Shown here: positions 32,783-43,592 of the stretch, in pieces | Position numbering within the stretch: the stretch's first letter is position 1 | How the letters are laid out: each line of letters begins with the position of its first letter | Origin: Myrica gale | Lineage: Eukaryota; Streptophyta; Magnoliopsida; Fagales; Myricaceae | Direction of reading: 5' to 3' | Assembly (NCBI GenBank): GCA_963930655.1 | Contig: OZ005618.1 | Location: 17,945,001-18,009,000 of the forward strand | DNA: 64,000 nt | Notes under the pieces: model-generated | Told to the model about the DNA's origin: nothing | What the model saw: the letters and a program-made list of their open reading frames with translations, nothing else | The model's database searches: none | Translations under genes and position numbers: made by a program

Positions 32783-34354
32783 TGAAAGTGTTTGTAAGTT
32801 TGGCATATTTTCCATGGTCAAAACAATTCTTTGTATAAATGTATTTTTCCATTTTTAAAATTGTATCAACAACTTGATTAAGTCTGGAAGGTCGTGGAGC
32901 TAAGGAAAAAGTTTCTGGAAGGTGCTGGGTGCATCTAGAATGGTTGGGAGACAGTTGCTGAGCTGTTAGACGGATTTTCGGTTGGCTGGGTTAGCCTTGG
33001 GTCAGCCTAGCTAGAATTCTGCAGATATCGTATAAACCTTCTAGAAAGTTGCCCAGTCAACAAAACAATTTCGTTTTGACTAATTTACCCTCACTAAAGC
33101 CATATACCACTTTCCCAAATCACTTTGACGTACTTCACTCATCGACTATTCTCGAAAACTCCAGAAAATTCTCTCTGTATTCGATTTCCCCAATTTCTCT
33201 CTTGAGCAAGATTCGGTTCTAACCGAAATCTGATTGTGAGAGTGAGTAAGCTTCCCTCTGGTGGAAGATCTGTGAGCCTTATCGTTGATTGAAGGCTGGA
33301 CGCTCATACTTCTTTGCTATTGAAGATTGGAATCACCAAGTGTTGAGGTTCTTGAGTGGGTTCTCAAGAACAACTGCTGCTGAAAGTTTTCAGATGAGTT
33401 TCAAGCCTACGAGTTCGTGGGATCTGCTGTAGAATGAGTACCAGAGTTGCTGGTCTTCGTGTGGGTGCTGGGCACCAACCCAATTCGGTGGATTGGGTGA
33501 TTTTACATAGGAAAAGGGGTCTTGAGGCCAAAAGGTTTTTGGTTAGATCACCATTGTAAAATCCCGACGTTCTAGTGGAAAGACTTGGTGGAAACACCCG
33601 GAGTGTTTTTTATTTCTCAGAAGACGTTCTTCTTGAGAAATTTTTTCACTTCGTTAACAAAAATTCGGTGTTGTCTATATTGTTATTTTCTGTTGATTTT
33701 GATCTTGATCTTGTTTTTATCTAACCAATCTCGTGCTTATTGTTTTGCAGATTTCATTAGCTGAAAACTTGTTCTGATTAAAGGGCTAATTACTGTATTG
33801 GTTGTGTTCTTTAGTATAAATTTTCTGATCTTGATTGTGATATTGATATTTTATATTGCTGGATCTGAGAGTAATTCTTGTGTTAAATAGGTTCAGGAAA
33901 ATCTTTTTACATTGAGTTTGTCTTGCTAAAATTTGCATAGGTAGTTATTGTGATATTACTTCTTGAGGTGCAGATATTATCTTGCTGAAAAATCATTATT
34001 ATGTTGGTTATATTGTTGCTGACTATATCTCATTGTTGTTAATTGATAGTTGTCAAAGTTACAAGTTAATCTTGATTTTTCTGTGTTGAGTATTTGCTGT
34101 ATTGAGAAGTGATTGCTGCTATAATTGTTACTCTATTGGTTATATGATCAAGCTGTATCATTCTTATTCTGATTAATTGTGGTTGCTGTTAAGTGCTTAA
34201 ATCATATTGTTTGAATAGGTTTTAATATTGCGATTGTATTAGTATATTTGAACTTGGTTTTCTGTGGTCTCTTAAAGAGAGGATTATTAGTTTTTTTAAA
34301 TACATATTCACCCCCTCTCTAGGTATATTCTAGGGTCTAAACGTAGTTTCAACA
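32783..34354 (+). mobile_element. Probable solo LTR of a large Copia element (1.57 kb)
   Basis: The right end has the text CACCCCCTCTCTAGG and finishes TAGTTTCAACA, typical of SIRE/Maximus-type LTR ends. It is not followed by a primer-binding site. AAATT lies just after it (34355-34359) and also at 32778-32782, just before a TG start (TGAAAGTGTTTG). The 5-bp match supports these boundaries, but AAATT is common in AT-rich DNA, so the left edge is tentative. A TATA-like CGTATAAACC is at about 33029. Confidence 0.55.
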
Positions 34355-34359
34355 AAATT

Positions 34360-35023
34360 AAACCACTCTGTACTGCTTATATGTATATCCACAACCATAT
34401 ATATATGATCATGTCTATATAAACTCCTCTTTGCGAGCTGCAATATGGATATTTCAAGTTTTTAAGGATAGTCTATAATCCTTAATTAAGATCTGTGCAT
34501 TGCAAATATAGAGACCTCCATAGGAGAACAGTAGTACGTACCTTAATTGATTCTTCATCAACTATGTTGTCGCCTTGTCGGCATAGAATATAGCCAATGA
34601 TCTGGACGTTGCATTGTCTTTTGGATCTCGTCACTCAAAATGTTTCACATGATGGGCAGTGCCAGCTTGATTGATTTGATTACGCGAAACACTAACCTCC
34701 TGTTGGATTCGCCTGCAACTAACTTATGCTAAAAACCAATTGGTTATTATGCTCATTGGTCCATGTATCCCACTACACCCAATTCTGCAGTTCGATTAAT
34801 GCTGTAGCCTGTAGATGAAAAGGTGGCCGACATTAAGAATGAACTATGACCTCACACGCTGTTCTGCGGCACCAAACATATGCTTGTATTAGGGCATGCA
34901 TCATCACGAAGCCCCCTGAAAAAGTGCAAAAGATATATATATATAAAGGAGGCATAATTCTAAACCCTTATAAGCTGTTAGCATAATAATACTGTTCTAC
35001 ACATAACTGATCAAAATGAAGTG
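34360..35023. other. Spacer before Copia element 2
   Basis: No gene or repeat boundary seen. A TA-rich run lies near 34934-34946. Confidence 0.5.
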
Positions 35024-35028
35024 GATGG

Positions 35029-35320
35029 TGTTAAGACACAGTTAGCTGCCACGTCCTCTGTCGTCTCAACATCACCACATTCGTCTCCAGCTCAGCATTC
35101 CAGAACCTCCTCTGCATCAGAACATTCTACAAGCTTCTCTGAAGATTCGGCTGTTACGTGATACTACCGTCGTGCATGATATTGTATAATAGAATATTAT
35201 TTTGTTACAAGTTTGTTAGGTGGTTACGACACCTGTCCATATTGTCTATATATTCTACGGCTGTACACAAAAAGTAATCAATGAAAACAGTAGCCAATTT
35301 CTTAAAGTATTGTTTTAATA
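35029..35320 (+). repeat. 5' LTR of Copia element 2
   Basis: Begins TGTTAAGACACAG, ends TTGTTTTAATA. Left boundary set by the GATGG duplication, right by the primer-binding site. Confidence 0.92.
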
Positions 35321-35334
35321 TGGTATCGGAGCCT
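35321..35334 (+). promoter_or_regulatory. Primer-binding site of Copia element 2
   Basis: TGGTATCGGAGCCT, the initiator-Met type with G in place of A at the eighth base. Confidence 0.88.
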
Positions 35335-35350
35335 TGAAGGACTCACGTCC

Positions 35351-38300
35351 ATGGCTGACCCACCTCCAGAAACTCCTTCCCCGCCTCCTGCCTCTAGTGT
35401 TGTCTCTACGCCTACTCCCCTTTCCTCTCCTACTATTTCTTCCCTTCCCCACTTGGTAACAGTTAAACTCACCAATGATAATTACCTCTTATGGCGTACC
35501 CAGCTTCTTCCTTACTTCCATGGTCAGCGGCTCTTTGGTTACATCGACGGTTCTATTCCCTCTCCTGCTCGTTTTCTTCCCGACAATCTCACCATCAACC
35601 CTGCCTTCCTCAATTGGTACCAGCAAGATCAACTTATTCTCAGCGCCATTATCTCTTCCCTTTCCGAACCTCTCATTGCTCAAGTGATCGGCCAACCTTC
35701 TTCTCGAGCTGCTTGGCTCACTCTAGAGACTCTTTTTACATCCAAGTCTCAGGCACGTCTGGTCCATTTACAGTACCAACTCGCTACCCTTCGCAAAAAC
35801 TCAGATTCCATTCCCGTTTACTATAACCGCGTAAAGCTACTTGCTGATACCCTTGCAGCCGCTGGGAAATCTCTCTCTGACACTGAGTTCACCACATACC
35901 TCTTGGCAGGTTTGGGACCTGAGTTTGATTCCTTGGTTACCTCGATTACAACTCGAGTTGACCCCGTCTCTCCTGATACACTGTTTAGTCACCTCCTCAT
36001 GCATGAGGCCCGTCTCTCCCATCACAGTACCATTGATATTTCTGCCAATATTTCCACCAAGACCTCTCTCCCTCCCCTTTTACCTCAACCCCCCTCTGGT
36101 CGCGGTTTTCATGGACACCGTGGCCGTGGTTACCGAGGTCATCGTGGTCGTGGTCGTGGTGGTGGTCGTTCCCACTCTCCATTTCCTGATCCCAGACCAG
36201 TCTGTCAAGTCTGCCTCAAGCCTGGTCATACTGCTCTTCTATGCTATAATCGCTTCAATCAGTCGTTTCAAGCTCCATCTCCTCCGTCAGTTTCTGCTCA
36301 TTACACTGCACTTCCACCTGGGGCTCCCTCACCATCCGCTGCTCTTGTCGATTCTACCTGGTATCCCGACACAGCTGCCTCCAACCACATGACTGCTGAT
36401 TTTCAGAATCTCTCCCTCTCTTCTCAGCCGTATACTAGTGATGAACATGTCCGTATAGGTGATGGTTCTTCCTTACCTATACACCATACTGGTAGCACTT
36501 CTCTCCATACTCCTTCTCGTTCTCTCTCGTTATCTAACTTACTTCATGTTCCCTCTCTCACTAAAAACTTAGTTTCTGTTCGTCAATTTTGTCTTGATAA
36601 CCATGTTATATTTGAATTTCACTCTGATCGTTTTCTTGTGAAGGATCCCCTCACGAAGGCCATTCTTCTTCAGGGCACCACTAAGAATGGTCTATATGCC
36701 TTTTCTTCTTCTGCGTCTGTGCCTTCTACTACTTCTGTGTCTCCTGCTGCGTTTGTTGGTGAACGTGCCTCTCTCCCTGACTGGCATCATCGCCTGGGAC
36801 ACCCTACTCTTCGTCTTGTTCAGTCCGTCTTGCGTCGTTTTCAACTTCCCGTGCTCTCCTCTGCTCCGACTGTCTGCTCTGCCTGTCGTACCATGAAGAG
36901 TCATGCTCTTCCCTTTCAGCGCTCCACCTCTCACTCCTCTGCTCCTCTACAGCTTGTTCACACCGATCTCTGGGGACCCTCACCAGTCTTGTCTTCCTCA
37001 GGCTTTCGTTATTATGTAGTGTTTGTTGATGACTTTAGTCGCTTTACCTGGCTGTATTCCCTCAAACATAAATCAGAAGTTTACTCTGTGTTTCTCACTT
37101 TTCAGAAACTTGTTGAGAATCTTTTTAATACTTGTATTAAGTCTGTACAATCTGACTGGGGTGGTGAGTTTCAGTCTCTCCACAAACATTTCTCTGCCAC
37201 GGGTATTCTACATCGTGTTTCATGTCCTCATGTGCCTCAGCAAAATGGCACTGTTGAGAGGAAGCACCGTCACATTGTCGAGACCGGCCTCACTCTCCTG
37301 GCCCATTCGTCTGTTCCTCACCGTTTTTGGCCCGAGGCCTTCCACACCGCAGTCTATCTTATTAATCGCATGCCTTCTTCTCTTCTTGACCACCAATCCC
37401 CATATTTTGTCCTCTTTCGCACACCGCCAGACTACCTCTGTCTTCGCACGTTTGGCTGCTCTTGCTGGCCTCATCTCCGACCCTACACCCATAACAAATT
37501 TCAACCCCGGTCCCTTCTCTGTGCTTTTTTGGGTTACAGTCCCTTACACAAAGGCTACATATGTCACCACATACCTACAGGTCGCACTTACATCTCTCGC
37601 CATGTCCTGTTTGACGAGCACTCGTTTCCTTTCCACACCATGTCTGTGTCTCCTTCCTCTCTGACACTTCAACCTGCCCTCTTACCTCTACCTCTCAATA
37701 TCTCCCAGTTTTCCTCTCCTTGCGTTCCTGCTGTGGTCCCTCCCGTGGTCCCTTCTGTGGTCCCCTCTCCTCCTTCGTCCTCTCCCTCTGTTCCTATCAC
37801 CTGTCCCTCTCCTTCCCCACCTTCTTTACCCCCTCCTCCTCCCCTACCTATAGTCACCACCCGTTCCTCACATAATATTCGTTGTCCTAAGGTCCGCACG
37901 GATGGCACTATCTCTTGGCCTCCTGCTGCCCATCTCTCCTCTACTTCTCTCATTCCTGAGGAACCTACTTCCTTTACAGAGGCCTCCAAGTTTCCGGAGT
38001 GGCGCCATGCGATGCAGCTTGAATTTCAAGCTCTCCTTGACAACCACACCTGGACTTTGGTGCCTCCTGATTCTTCTCATAATGTTGTTGGATGCAGGTG
38101 GATTTTCAAGACCAAGCGGCGTGCTGATGGATCTTTAGAACGTCGGAAGGCCCGTCTTGTGGCCAAGGGCTTCCACCAATTACCTGGCGTCGACTACACC
38201 GAGACGTTCAGCCCTGTTGTCAAGCCTACTACGGTCCGGCTCGTTTTGTCTCTTGCTGTTTCGGCTCATTGGCCCATCTGTCAGTTGGATATTCAGAACG

Positions 38301-39637
38301 CATTTCTTCATGGTGATCTCACTGATACCGTTTTTATGTCCCAGCCTTCAGGGTTTCATCATCCTGACCTTCCCACTCATGTTTGCCATCTGCACAAGGC
38401 CTTATACGGCCTGAAACAGTCCCCACGTGCCTGGTTCCATCGTCTCAGTCGCCGCCTCCTGGAGATTGGTTTTGCAGCTTCTCAATCCGACTCCTCTCTG
38501 TTTCTCTATGTTCAACCTGCTCTTACAATGTATGTTCTGATTTACGTCGACGACATTGTCATTACTGGCTCCAGTTCTTCCGCGGTAGACACTCTCATTA
38601 CCACTCTTGCTTCTGACTTTCCAGTTAAAGACCTGGGGGCTCTTTCCTATTTTTTAGGCATTGAGGTCCATCGTTCGGTGCATGGGCTTATTCTCTCCCA
38701 AAAGAAGTATATTCAGGATCTTCTTCTTCGCTCCAACATGTCCTCTGCCAAGCCTATTTCTTCTCCTCTGGCATCTACTTCTCAACTTTCGGCTCATATT
38801 GGTGATCTGTACTCTGATCCTACTGGCTATCGCAGCATCGTCGGTGGCCTCCAATATTTGTCTTTCACTCGTCCTGATCTTGCCTTTGCCGTCAACAAAG
38901 TCTGTCAGTTCATGCATGCGCCCCGCATTCCTCACTGGCAAGCCGTCAAACGCATCTTGCGTTATCTTCGCCACACTTCTCATTACGGCCTCCATCTTCG
39001 CTCGTCTGCAACTCCTTCTCTCACTGCTTTTTCGGATGCCGATTGGGCGGGTTGTCCGGATGATCGTCGCTCTACTGGCGGTCACTGTGTTTTCTTTGGT
39101 CCCAACTTGATCTCGTGGAGTTCCCGCAAACAGCCAACCGTTGCTCGTTCCAGCACTGAAGCCGAGTATAGATGTGTGGCCACCACGACTGCTGAACTTA
39201 TCTGGGTCCAATCTCTCCTCCGTGAGCTTGGTGTTTTTCTCCCGAAGCCTCCCCTTTTATGGTGTGACAATCTTGGTGCAACATATCTCTCGGTGAATCC
39301 TGTTCTTCACTCTCGCACCAAACATGTTGATATTGATGTTCACTTTGTTCGTGATCGTGTGGCCAACGGTTCTCTCACTGTTTCGTTTCTCTCGAGCTCT
39401 GATCAGTTGGCTGATATTTTTACCAAGCCACTTTCTATCTCTCGTTTTCAGTCTCTTCGTTCAAACCTCACGGTTGTGCCACTCCCGTTCGATTTGCGGG
39501 GGGATGTTAAGACACAGTCAGCTGCCACGTCCTCTGCCGTCTCAACATCACCACATTCGTCTCCAGCTCAGCATTCCAGAACCTCCTCTGCATCAGAACA
39601 TTCTACAAGCTTCTCTGAAGATTCGGCTGTTACGTGA
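35351..39637 (+). CDS. Copia gag-pol polyprotein (1428 aa)
   Basis: Starts ATGGCTGAC shortly after the primer-binding site, a natural position. Domain order: gag (about residues 30-225); an Arg/Gly-rich basic run (RGRGYRGHRGRGRGGG, about 255-272); zinc knuckle CQVCLKPGHTALLC (285-298); protease with DTAAS in place of the common DTGA (Asp340); integrase zinc region (HHRLGH..., CSAC) and core (HTDLWGP, QSDWGGEF, VERKHR); reverse transcriptase with YVDD (1065-1068); RNase H with SDADW (1228-1232), SSTEAEYR and WCDN. No frameshift or premature stop. The C-terminus, a Ser/Thr-rich tail of about 44 residues, is encoded inside the 3' LTR; the stop TGA is at 39635-39637. Confidence 0.95.
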   Translation: MADPPPETPSPPPASSVVSTPTPLSSPTISSLPHLVTVKLTNDNYLLWRTQLLPYFHGQRLFGYIDGSIPSPARFLPDNLTINPAFLNWYQQDQLILSAIISSLSEPLIAQVIGQPSSRAAWLTLETLFTSKSQARLVHLQYQLATLRKNSDSIPVYYNRVKLLADTLAAAGKSLSDTEFTTYLLAGLGPEFDSLVTSITTRVDPVSPDTLFSHLLMHEARLSHHSTIDISANISTKTSLPPLLPQPPSGRGFHGHRGRGYRGHRGRGRGGGRSHSPFPDPRPVCQVCLKPGHTALLCYNRFNQSFQAPSPPSVSAHYTALPPGAPSPSAALVDSTWYPDTAASNHMTADFQNLSLSSQPYTSDEHVRIGDGSSLPIHHTGSTSLHTPSRSLSLSNLLHVPSLTKNLVSVRQFCLDNHVIFEFHSDRFLVKDPLTKAILLQGTTKNGLYAFSSSASVPSTTSVSPAAFVGERASLPDWHHRLGHPTLRLVQSVLRRFQLPVLSSAPTVCSACRTMKSHALPFQRSTSHSSAPLQLVHTDLWGPSPVLSSSGFRYYVVFVDDFSRFTWLYSLKHKSEVYSVFLTFQKLVENLFNTCIKSVQSDWGGEFQSLHKHFSATGILHRVSCPHVPQQNGTVERKHRHIVETGLTLLAHSSVPHRFWPEAFHTAVYLINRMPSSLLDHQSPYFVLFRTPPDYLCLRTFGCSCWPHLRPYTHNKFQPRSLLCAFLGYSPLHKGYICHHIPTGRTYISRHVLFDEHSFPFHTMSVSPSSLTLQPALLPLPLNISQFSSPCVPAVVPPVVPSVVPSPPSSSPSVPITCPSPSPPSLPPPPPLPIVTTRSSHNIRCPKVRTDGTISWPPAAHLSSTSLIPEEPTSFTEASKFPEWRHAMQLEFQALLDNHTWTLVPPDSSHNVVGCRWIFKTKRRADGSLERRKARLVAKGFHQLPGVDYTETFSPVVKPTTVRLVLSLAVSAHWPICQLDIQNAFLHGDLTDTVFMSQPSGFHHPDLPTHVCHLHKALYGLKQSPRAWFHRLSRRLLEIGFAASQSDSSLFLYVQPALTMYVLIYVDDIVITGSSSSAVDTLITTLASDFPVKDLGALSYFLGIEVHRSVHGLILSQKKYIQDLLLRSNMSSAKPISSPLASTSQLSAHIGDLYSDPTGYRSIVGGLQYLSFTRPDLAFAVNKVCQFMHAPRIPHWQAVKRILRYLRHTSHYGLHLRSSATPSLTAFSDADWAGCPDDRRSTGGHCVFFGPNLISWSSRKQPTVARSSTEAEYRCVATTTAELIWVQSLLRELGVFLPKPPLLWCDNLGATYLSVNPVLHSRTKHVDIDVHFVRDRVANGSLTVSFLSSSDQLADIFTKPLSISRFQSLRSNLTVVPLPFDLRGDVKTQSAATSSAVSTSPHSSPAQHSRTSSASEHSTSFSEDSAVT
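39493..39504 (+). promoter_or_regulatory. Polypurine tract of Copia element 2
   Basis: TTTGCGGGGGGA directly before the 3' LTR. Confidence 0.8.
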
Positions 39638-39796
39638 TACTACCGTCGTGCATGATATTGTATAATAGAATATTATTTTGTTACAAGTTTGTTAGGTGGT
39701 TACGACACCTGTCCATATTGTCTATATATTCTACGGCTGTACACAAAACGTAATCAATGAAAACAGTAGCCAATTTCTTAATCTATTGTTTTAATA
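39505..39796 (+). repeat. 3' LTR of Copia element 2
   Basis: Differs from the 5' LTR at about five bases (for example CAGTCAGC versus CAGTTAGC, and CTTAATCTATTG versus CTTAAAGTATTG). Followed by GATGG at 39797-39801. Confidence 0.92.
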
Positions 39797-39801
39797 GATG
39801 G

Positions 39802-41590
39802 AATTCCTTAATTGATGGTATCCAAAAGTTATAAAACAAAAGTGAAGGGTTAAAGTATGTAGCAGTTAATGTTCAGAGAGCTAATTAGAAGGGGGGCTGA
39901 CCGAAACCAAAATCTTAGGAAATCCAGTTCTGCTTTAATTGTGGATCAACCAGATTATAACGTACGTCATCCGAAAAAAACACTTGATGGTGGCGGCCAA
40001 AAAGGAAAGGATTTTATTATACGTACCATAAATCAAGCCCATGTTTGATCGGAATCTAATTACTCTCCATGCACTTTGACTCTTAACTAATAACTAGACA
40101 AGAAAGCAAGAGACATGGCAAAAGTTATGGGGGTTGGTGCAACGTTGTGGCAAAGCAGAGAGATTATATGGTCGGAACTTGTCCTGCTGCCGACGGCCAA
40201 TATTCACATCTAATTGATAATTTTATGTAGGTTACTGATTACGATGAGACATCACTACCTCTCATGTCTTGTTGGTCTTATGCCTCCTCATTATTAGTAT
40301 GTCGGTTACTCTAGGCATCCATATGCCTCAGGAGGAGAAGCAAACGAGCCCACCCAACCATGATCCATGATGCTTCTTCTCAAGCTTCTATAATGGATTA
40401 GCCGGGCATTTGATTCAATCAGGTATGATTGGGACTTTTCTCATTTTCTTTTAAGTTAACCTAAAACGAAGTCACTGTCAATTTTTGCTTAATTAGTGTC
40501 CACTGGGTCAAATCCTAAAAGCAAATCTAACCTGGGAAACAAGAGTCGTGACAAGTTGTTGGCTTTGGGAAAGAAAGAAGAAAGAAAAGGGTACTCACAA
40601 GTTGTTGGGCTAGACTTGTATGTAAAAGGCTTTGAAAGTGGGCCTTTATATAAATGGGTTCTCCAAATTAAATTGAAAGTGGGCCTTGATATTCTAATCC
40701 CAATCTTGGTCCCCAACCCCAAATTTCTATTGGCTTCTCCAAAAAATTTAGATGAAATTAGCATTACCTTCTACTTATTGATCAGGACCGTCAGTAACAT
40801 ATAAACTTCTGATGAAATTAGCATTATCTTCTACTTATTGATCAGGACCGTCAGTAACATATAAACTTCTGTAACTTTGGCACCTTGGGTAGCTTCACAA
40901 ATGTTTATTTTCACATCAAATGGTGAACCAGCCACGTTAATCCAAAGTTGCCGATGGATACTCAGTCTTTTGTTTTTTTTTTTTATGGCAATTACGGACT
41001 TCATTATATAAAGGTGGAGTAGAAGGTGCTGACTGCTGAGCATAGTGGGCCTCTAACGCCGGTTACAAAATACAGGGGCATAGATCAATCCCGTTACATC
41101 AGTGAAAGAGGTCCATAGGCCTAAGAACCAACCTGTCCGATGGGCCAATAACCTACAAGCCTCAAGGGCCACTAACAACTAGGTCAAAGGCCCTACACAA
41201 CCTATCTGGGTCCACAGACCCGGTGTAAAGTTATAACCCGCTGGCGCTGTGGATGGTGGTTTCAGTCGTCGGAGGAGAGGAGATTCGAGCACCTCAATCT
41301 CACTTTCCCAGGACTTCGACCACACCAGCACTGGCAAAAAACAAGGAGCACGAAGGCTCCAACAAAACACAGCGGAGGAATGGGCAACCACTACAAAAGT
41401 ATAATGCGCGTTATGAAAGGCACGTGTTCCTACACGCGCCGACATCAAGTCTTCAGACAAGGCACATATTGAAAATCAGAGGCTGCCTAAGGAAGCCCAT
41501 TGGTGCGTGCTCGCCATAGTCTCCAAAAGAGGGGGATTGCCATGAGAGCCTCGCTGGTGGAAAACTCTAAATCATAGCCGAAAAGAGTCC
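39802..41590. other. Spacer with a 60-bp tandem duplication
   Basis: No supportable gene. Overlapping frames at 40489-40804 on both strands have no recognisable domain. The duplication is listed separately. The stretch 41040-41580 is less AT-rich and unrecognised. Confidence 0.45.
40751..40870. repeat. Recent 60-bp tandem duplication (two copies)
   Basis: Units 40751-40810 and 40811-40870 start GATGAAATTAGCATTA and end ATATAAACTTCT. They differ at one base (ACCTT versus ATCTT). Confidence 0.92.
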
Positions 41591-41792
41591 GGTTATTGTG
41601 TGAGTGTGTGAGTGGAAGGGTGAGATTAGAAATTGAGAAATCTAATGGCCGAAAAAATGCCACATCATTTAATGAAACCAGGTCAGTTTCGCGGGTCAGG
41701 TTCTTGGGTCGAGTTCATTAAATGGCGTGGCATTTTTTTCAGCCATTAGATTTCTAAACTTCTAATCTCACCCGTCCACTCACACAATAACC
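41591..41792. mobile_element. MITE-like element, 202 bp with ~85 bp terminal inverted repeats
   Basis: Left end GGTTATTGTGTGAGTG and the inverted right end GGTTATTGTGTGAGTG match. The arms share GGGTGAGATTAGAA, GAAATCTAATGGC and AATGCCAC. No coding capacity. Target duplication is not clear, so the superfamily is open. Confidence 0.65.
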
Positions 41793-43409
41793 TCAATCAC
41801 ACAATAATTTTTGTGTAGCCGAAAATTGCCAAAGATCAGAAGAAAAGCAAGAAAAAAAACAAGGACAACCTCTGATCGACCGGTGGGTGGCAGAGGAGAG
41901 GGCGAACGAGAGTAGGCAGAGCTCCTTCCGTCTTCCGAGAGAGAACCGCGAAAAAGGAAGGGTTGGTTTGCAGAAGAAAAAAGGAGTCTTCGAAAAGGTT
42001 TTTTCTCGAACATGAAACACAGCCTAATTACCCAAATGACCCAATTCCATATTTTGGGGCGTGCCTGTTCCATCTAAAATCTCAAAGCCAATATGCTTTC
42101 TTTTGACATTTCTCGACGTAATATATGTAGCAAAACTCAAAAAGCATCGATCTCGGAGACTTGATGTGCAGTTTGTTCATAATTTGGAAAAGTCCAGTAC
42201 TCGATTTCTTGGACTTGGAAAGTAAAGTTCATACAACTTGCATGCAGTGGAAAAAATCACAGAGAAGAAGTGAAGGTCATACAACTTGCTCGCTCAATTA
42301 GTACATGAAATTATGTACCATACATCAATGTTTTCTTCGGGGTGGTTTAAGTTCGTTATCGTGGACGCACAAATGTCAAACAATTTTAAGTAGCAGATAG
42401 ATGCTTGCTTTGGGTTTCAAATGTACGCACTACGTGGTGGCTAATGAACGTCATTGGCTAGCTAGATGTTGAAGTCTGCACGGCTAACCAGGGTCATGTT
42501 CGTGTTCAAGAAATTTTTAAATTTTGCATCAAAGATTCAACAACTCAAACATGTTCGGTTTGAAATTGAGAATGCTGTCAAACATTTTCCACTGACATAC
42601 ATATGAACATTACCAAAATATCCCCCAACAATTCGTTGAGCACAGAGATAAGGAAGGGTAAAATGAGATTTTAAAAAATATATGGCCCACACCTACGGCT
42701 TGTCAGCATCTTTTTATAGTAGGCGTCATTTTTTTTTTCTGAAAGTATCGGTAGGCGTCAAGTTGTTTTTCGTCTTCTTCTCCTGTTTTTTTTAACATCA
42801 TTAGCCGCCGTTTGTCGTTTCTCTTCTTTTTTTTTTTTAAATACCTTTCAAATATGTAATAAAAAAATAAAAAAGAAATTCGAACGGCTAATAAATATTA
42901 TAAATAAATAATACATTTTTACATTTTATCTTCTTTACTCATCCTAATAAAAATAATCTACAAACAACAACCTTAAAAATTATCATTACTTTTTTTTACA
43001 CCTCGACAACTTCTACACAAACACCAATACAACTGCAACATCACCTAAAATTCTCAAAATAATTCAAATCCTAAAAATTGCTTCAACACGGACTTGGATT
43101 TATGTTTGAAATTAATGTGTCCCAACCTGCTTGAGTGATTATCATTGACCTCCTCTATTCAGAAATTTGTTTCTTATTTTGGGTGGGTTTGTTAACAAAA
43201 ATTTTACACCTCCTAAAATTTTAACACAATAAAAAATTACAATATAATTTCTCTCTCTATCACATCATTACTTTGTTTGTTTTTTATCTTTTGTACTTCC
43301 AATATCTCTTGAGATATTGTTTCAAATTTATTTTTGTCTTATTTTTGTAATTCCTTATTCATTTTATAACACCAAGCGTGGATGCATTTTATAAGCTAGC
43401 GGAAGGGTC
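41793..43409. other. AT-rich spacer
   Basis: No supportable gene. A minus-strand frame at 41780-42073 has no known domain. One small insertion flanked by direct repeats lies at 42719-42760. Confidence 0.45.
42719..42760 (-). mobile_element. Micro-retroposon: T10 + CTGAAAGTATCG between perfect 10-bp direct repeats
   Basis: GTAGGCGTCA occurs at 42719-42728 and 42751-42760. Between them are ten T followed by CTGAAAGTATCG. The form matches the other small insertions, but the non-T part is a different, slightly longer sequence, so the template may have been another element. Confidence 0.55.
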
Positions 43410-43592
43410 TGTTATAACTAATGGAGGAGGATATTAGAGTTATTTTTACTCTGCTGTTGCTTGCTGATGTTGCTAAGCTACGTCGGAGGAAAGATGAGCT
43501 GGAAGTTAGTTTGTATTTTGTTATACATATTTAGTTAGTTTTGTTTTGTATTGCTTCTCAGCTAATGTAGATATAAAAGAAGCATTTTGTAC

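Larger units (their letters stand above)
35029..39796 (+). mobile_element. Complete Ty1/Copia LTR retrotransposon 2 with intact polyprotein
   Basis: LTRs 35029-35320 and 39505-39796, 292 bp each, differing at about five positions by eye (near 1.7%). A perfect 5-bp target duplication GATGG flanks it (35024-35028 and 39797-39801). A primer-binding site and polypurine tract are in place. LTR termini are TG..TA, non-canonical. The polyprotein is one unbroken frame. The N-terminal gag text (VTVKLTNDNYLLWRTQLLPY) resembles the Retrofit/Ale type of plant Copia. It is more C/T-rich on the sense strand than element 1. Confidence 0.95.

Noticed and set aside
40489..40804. Overlapping ORFs of about 90-100 codons on both strands
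   Set aside because: No domain, and one end lies in the 60-bp tandem duplication.
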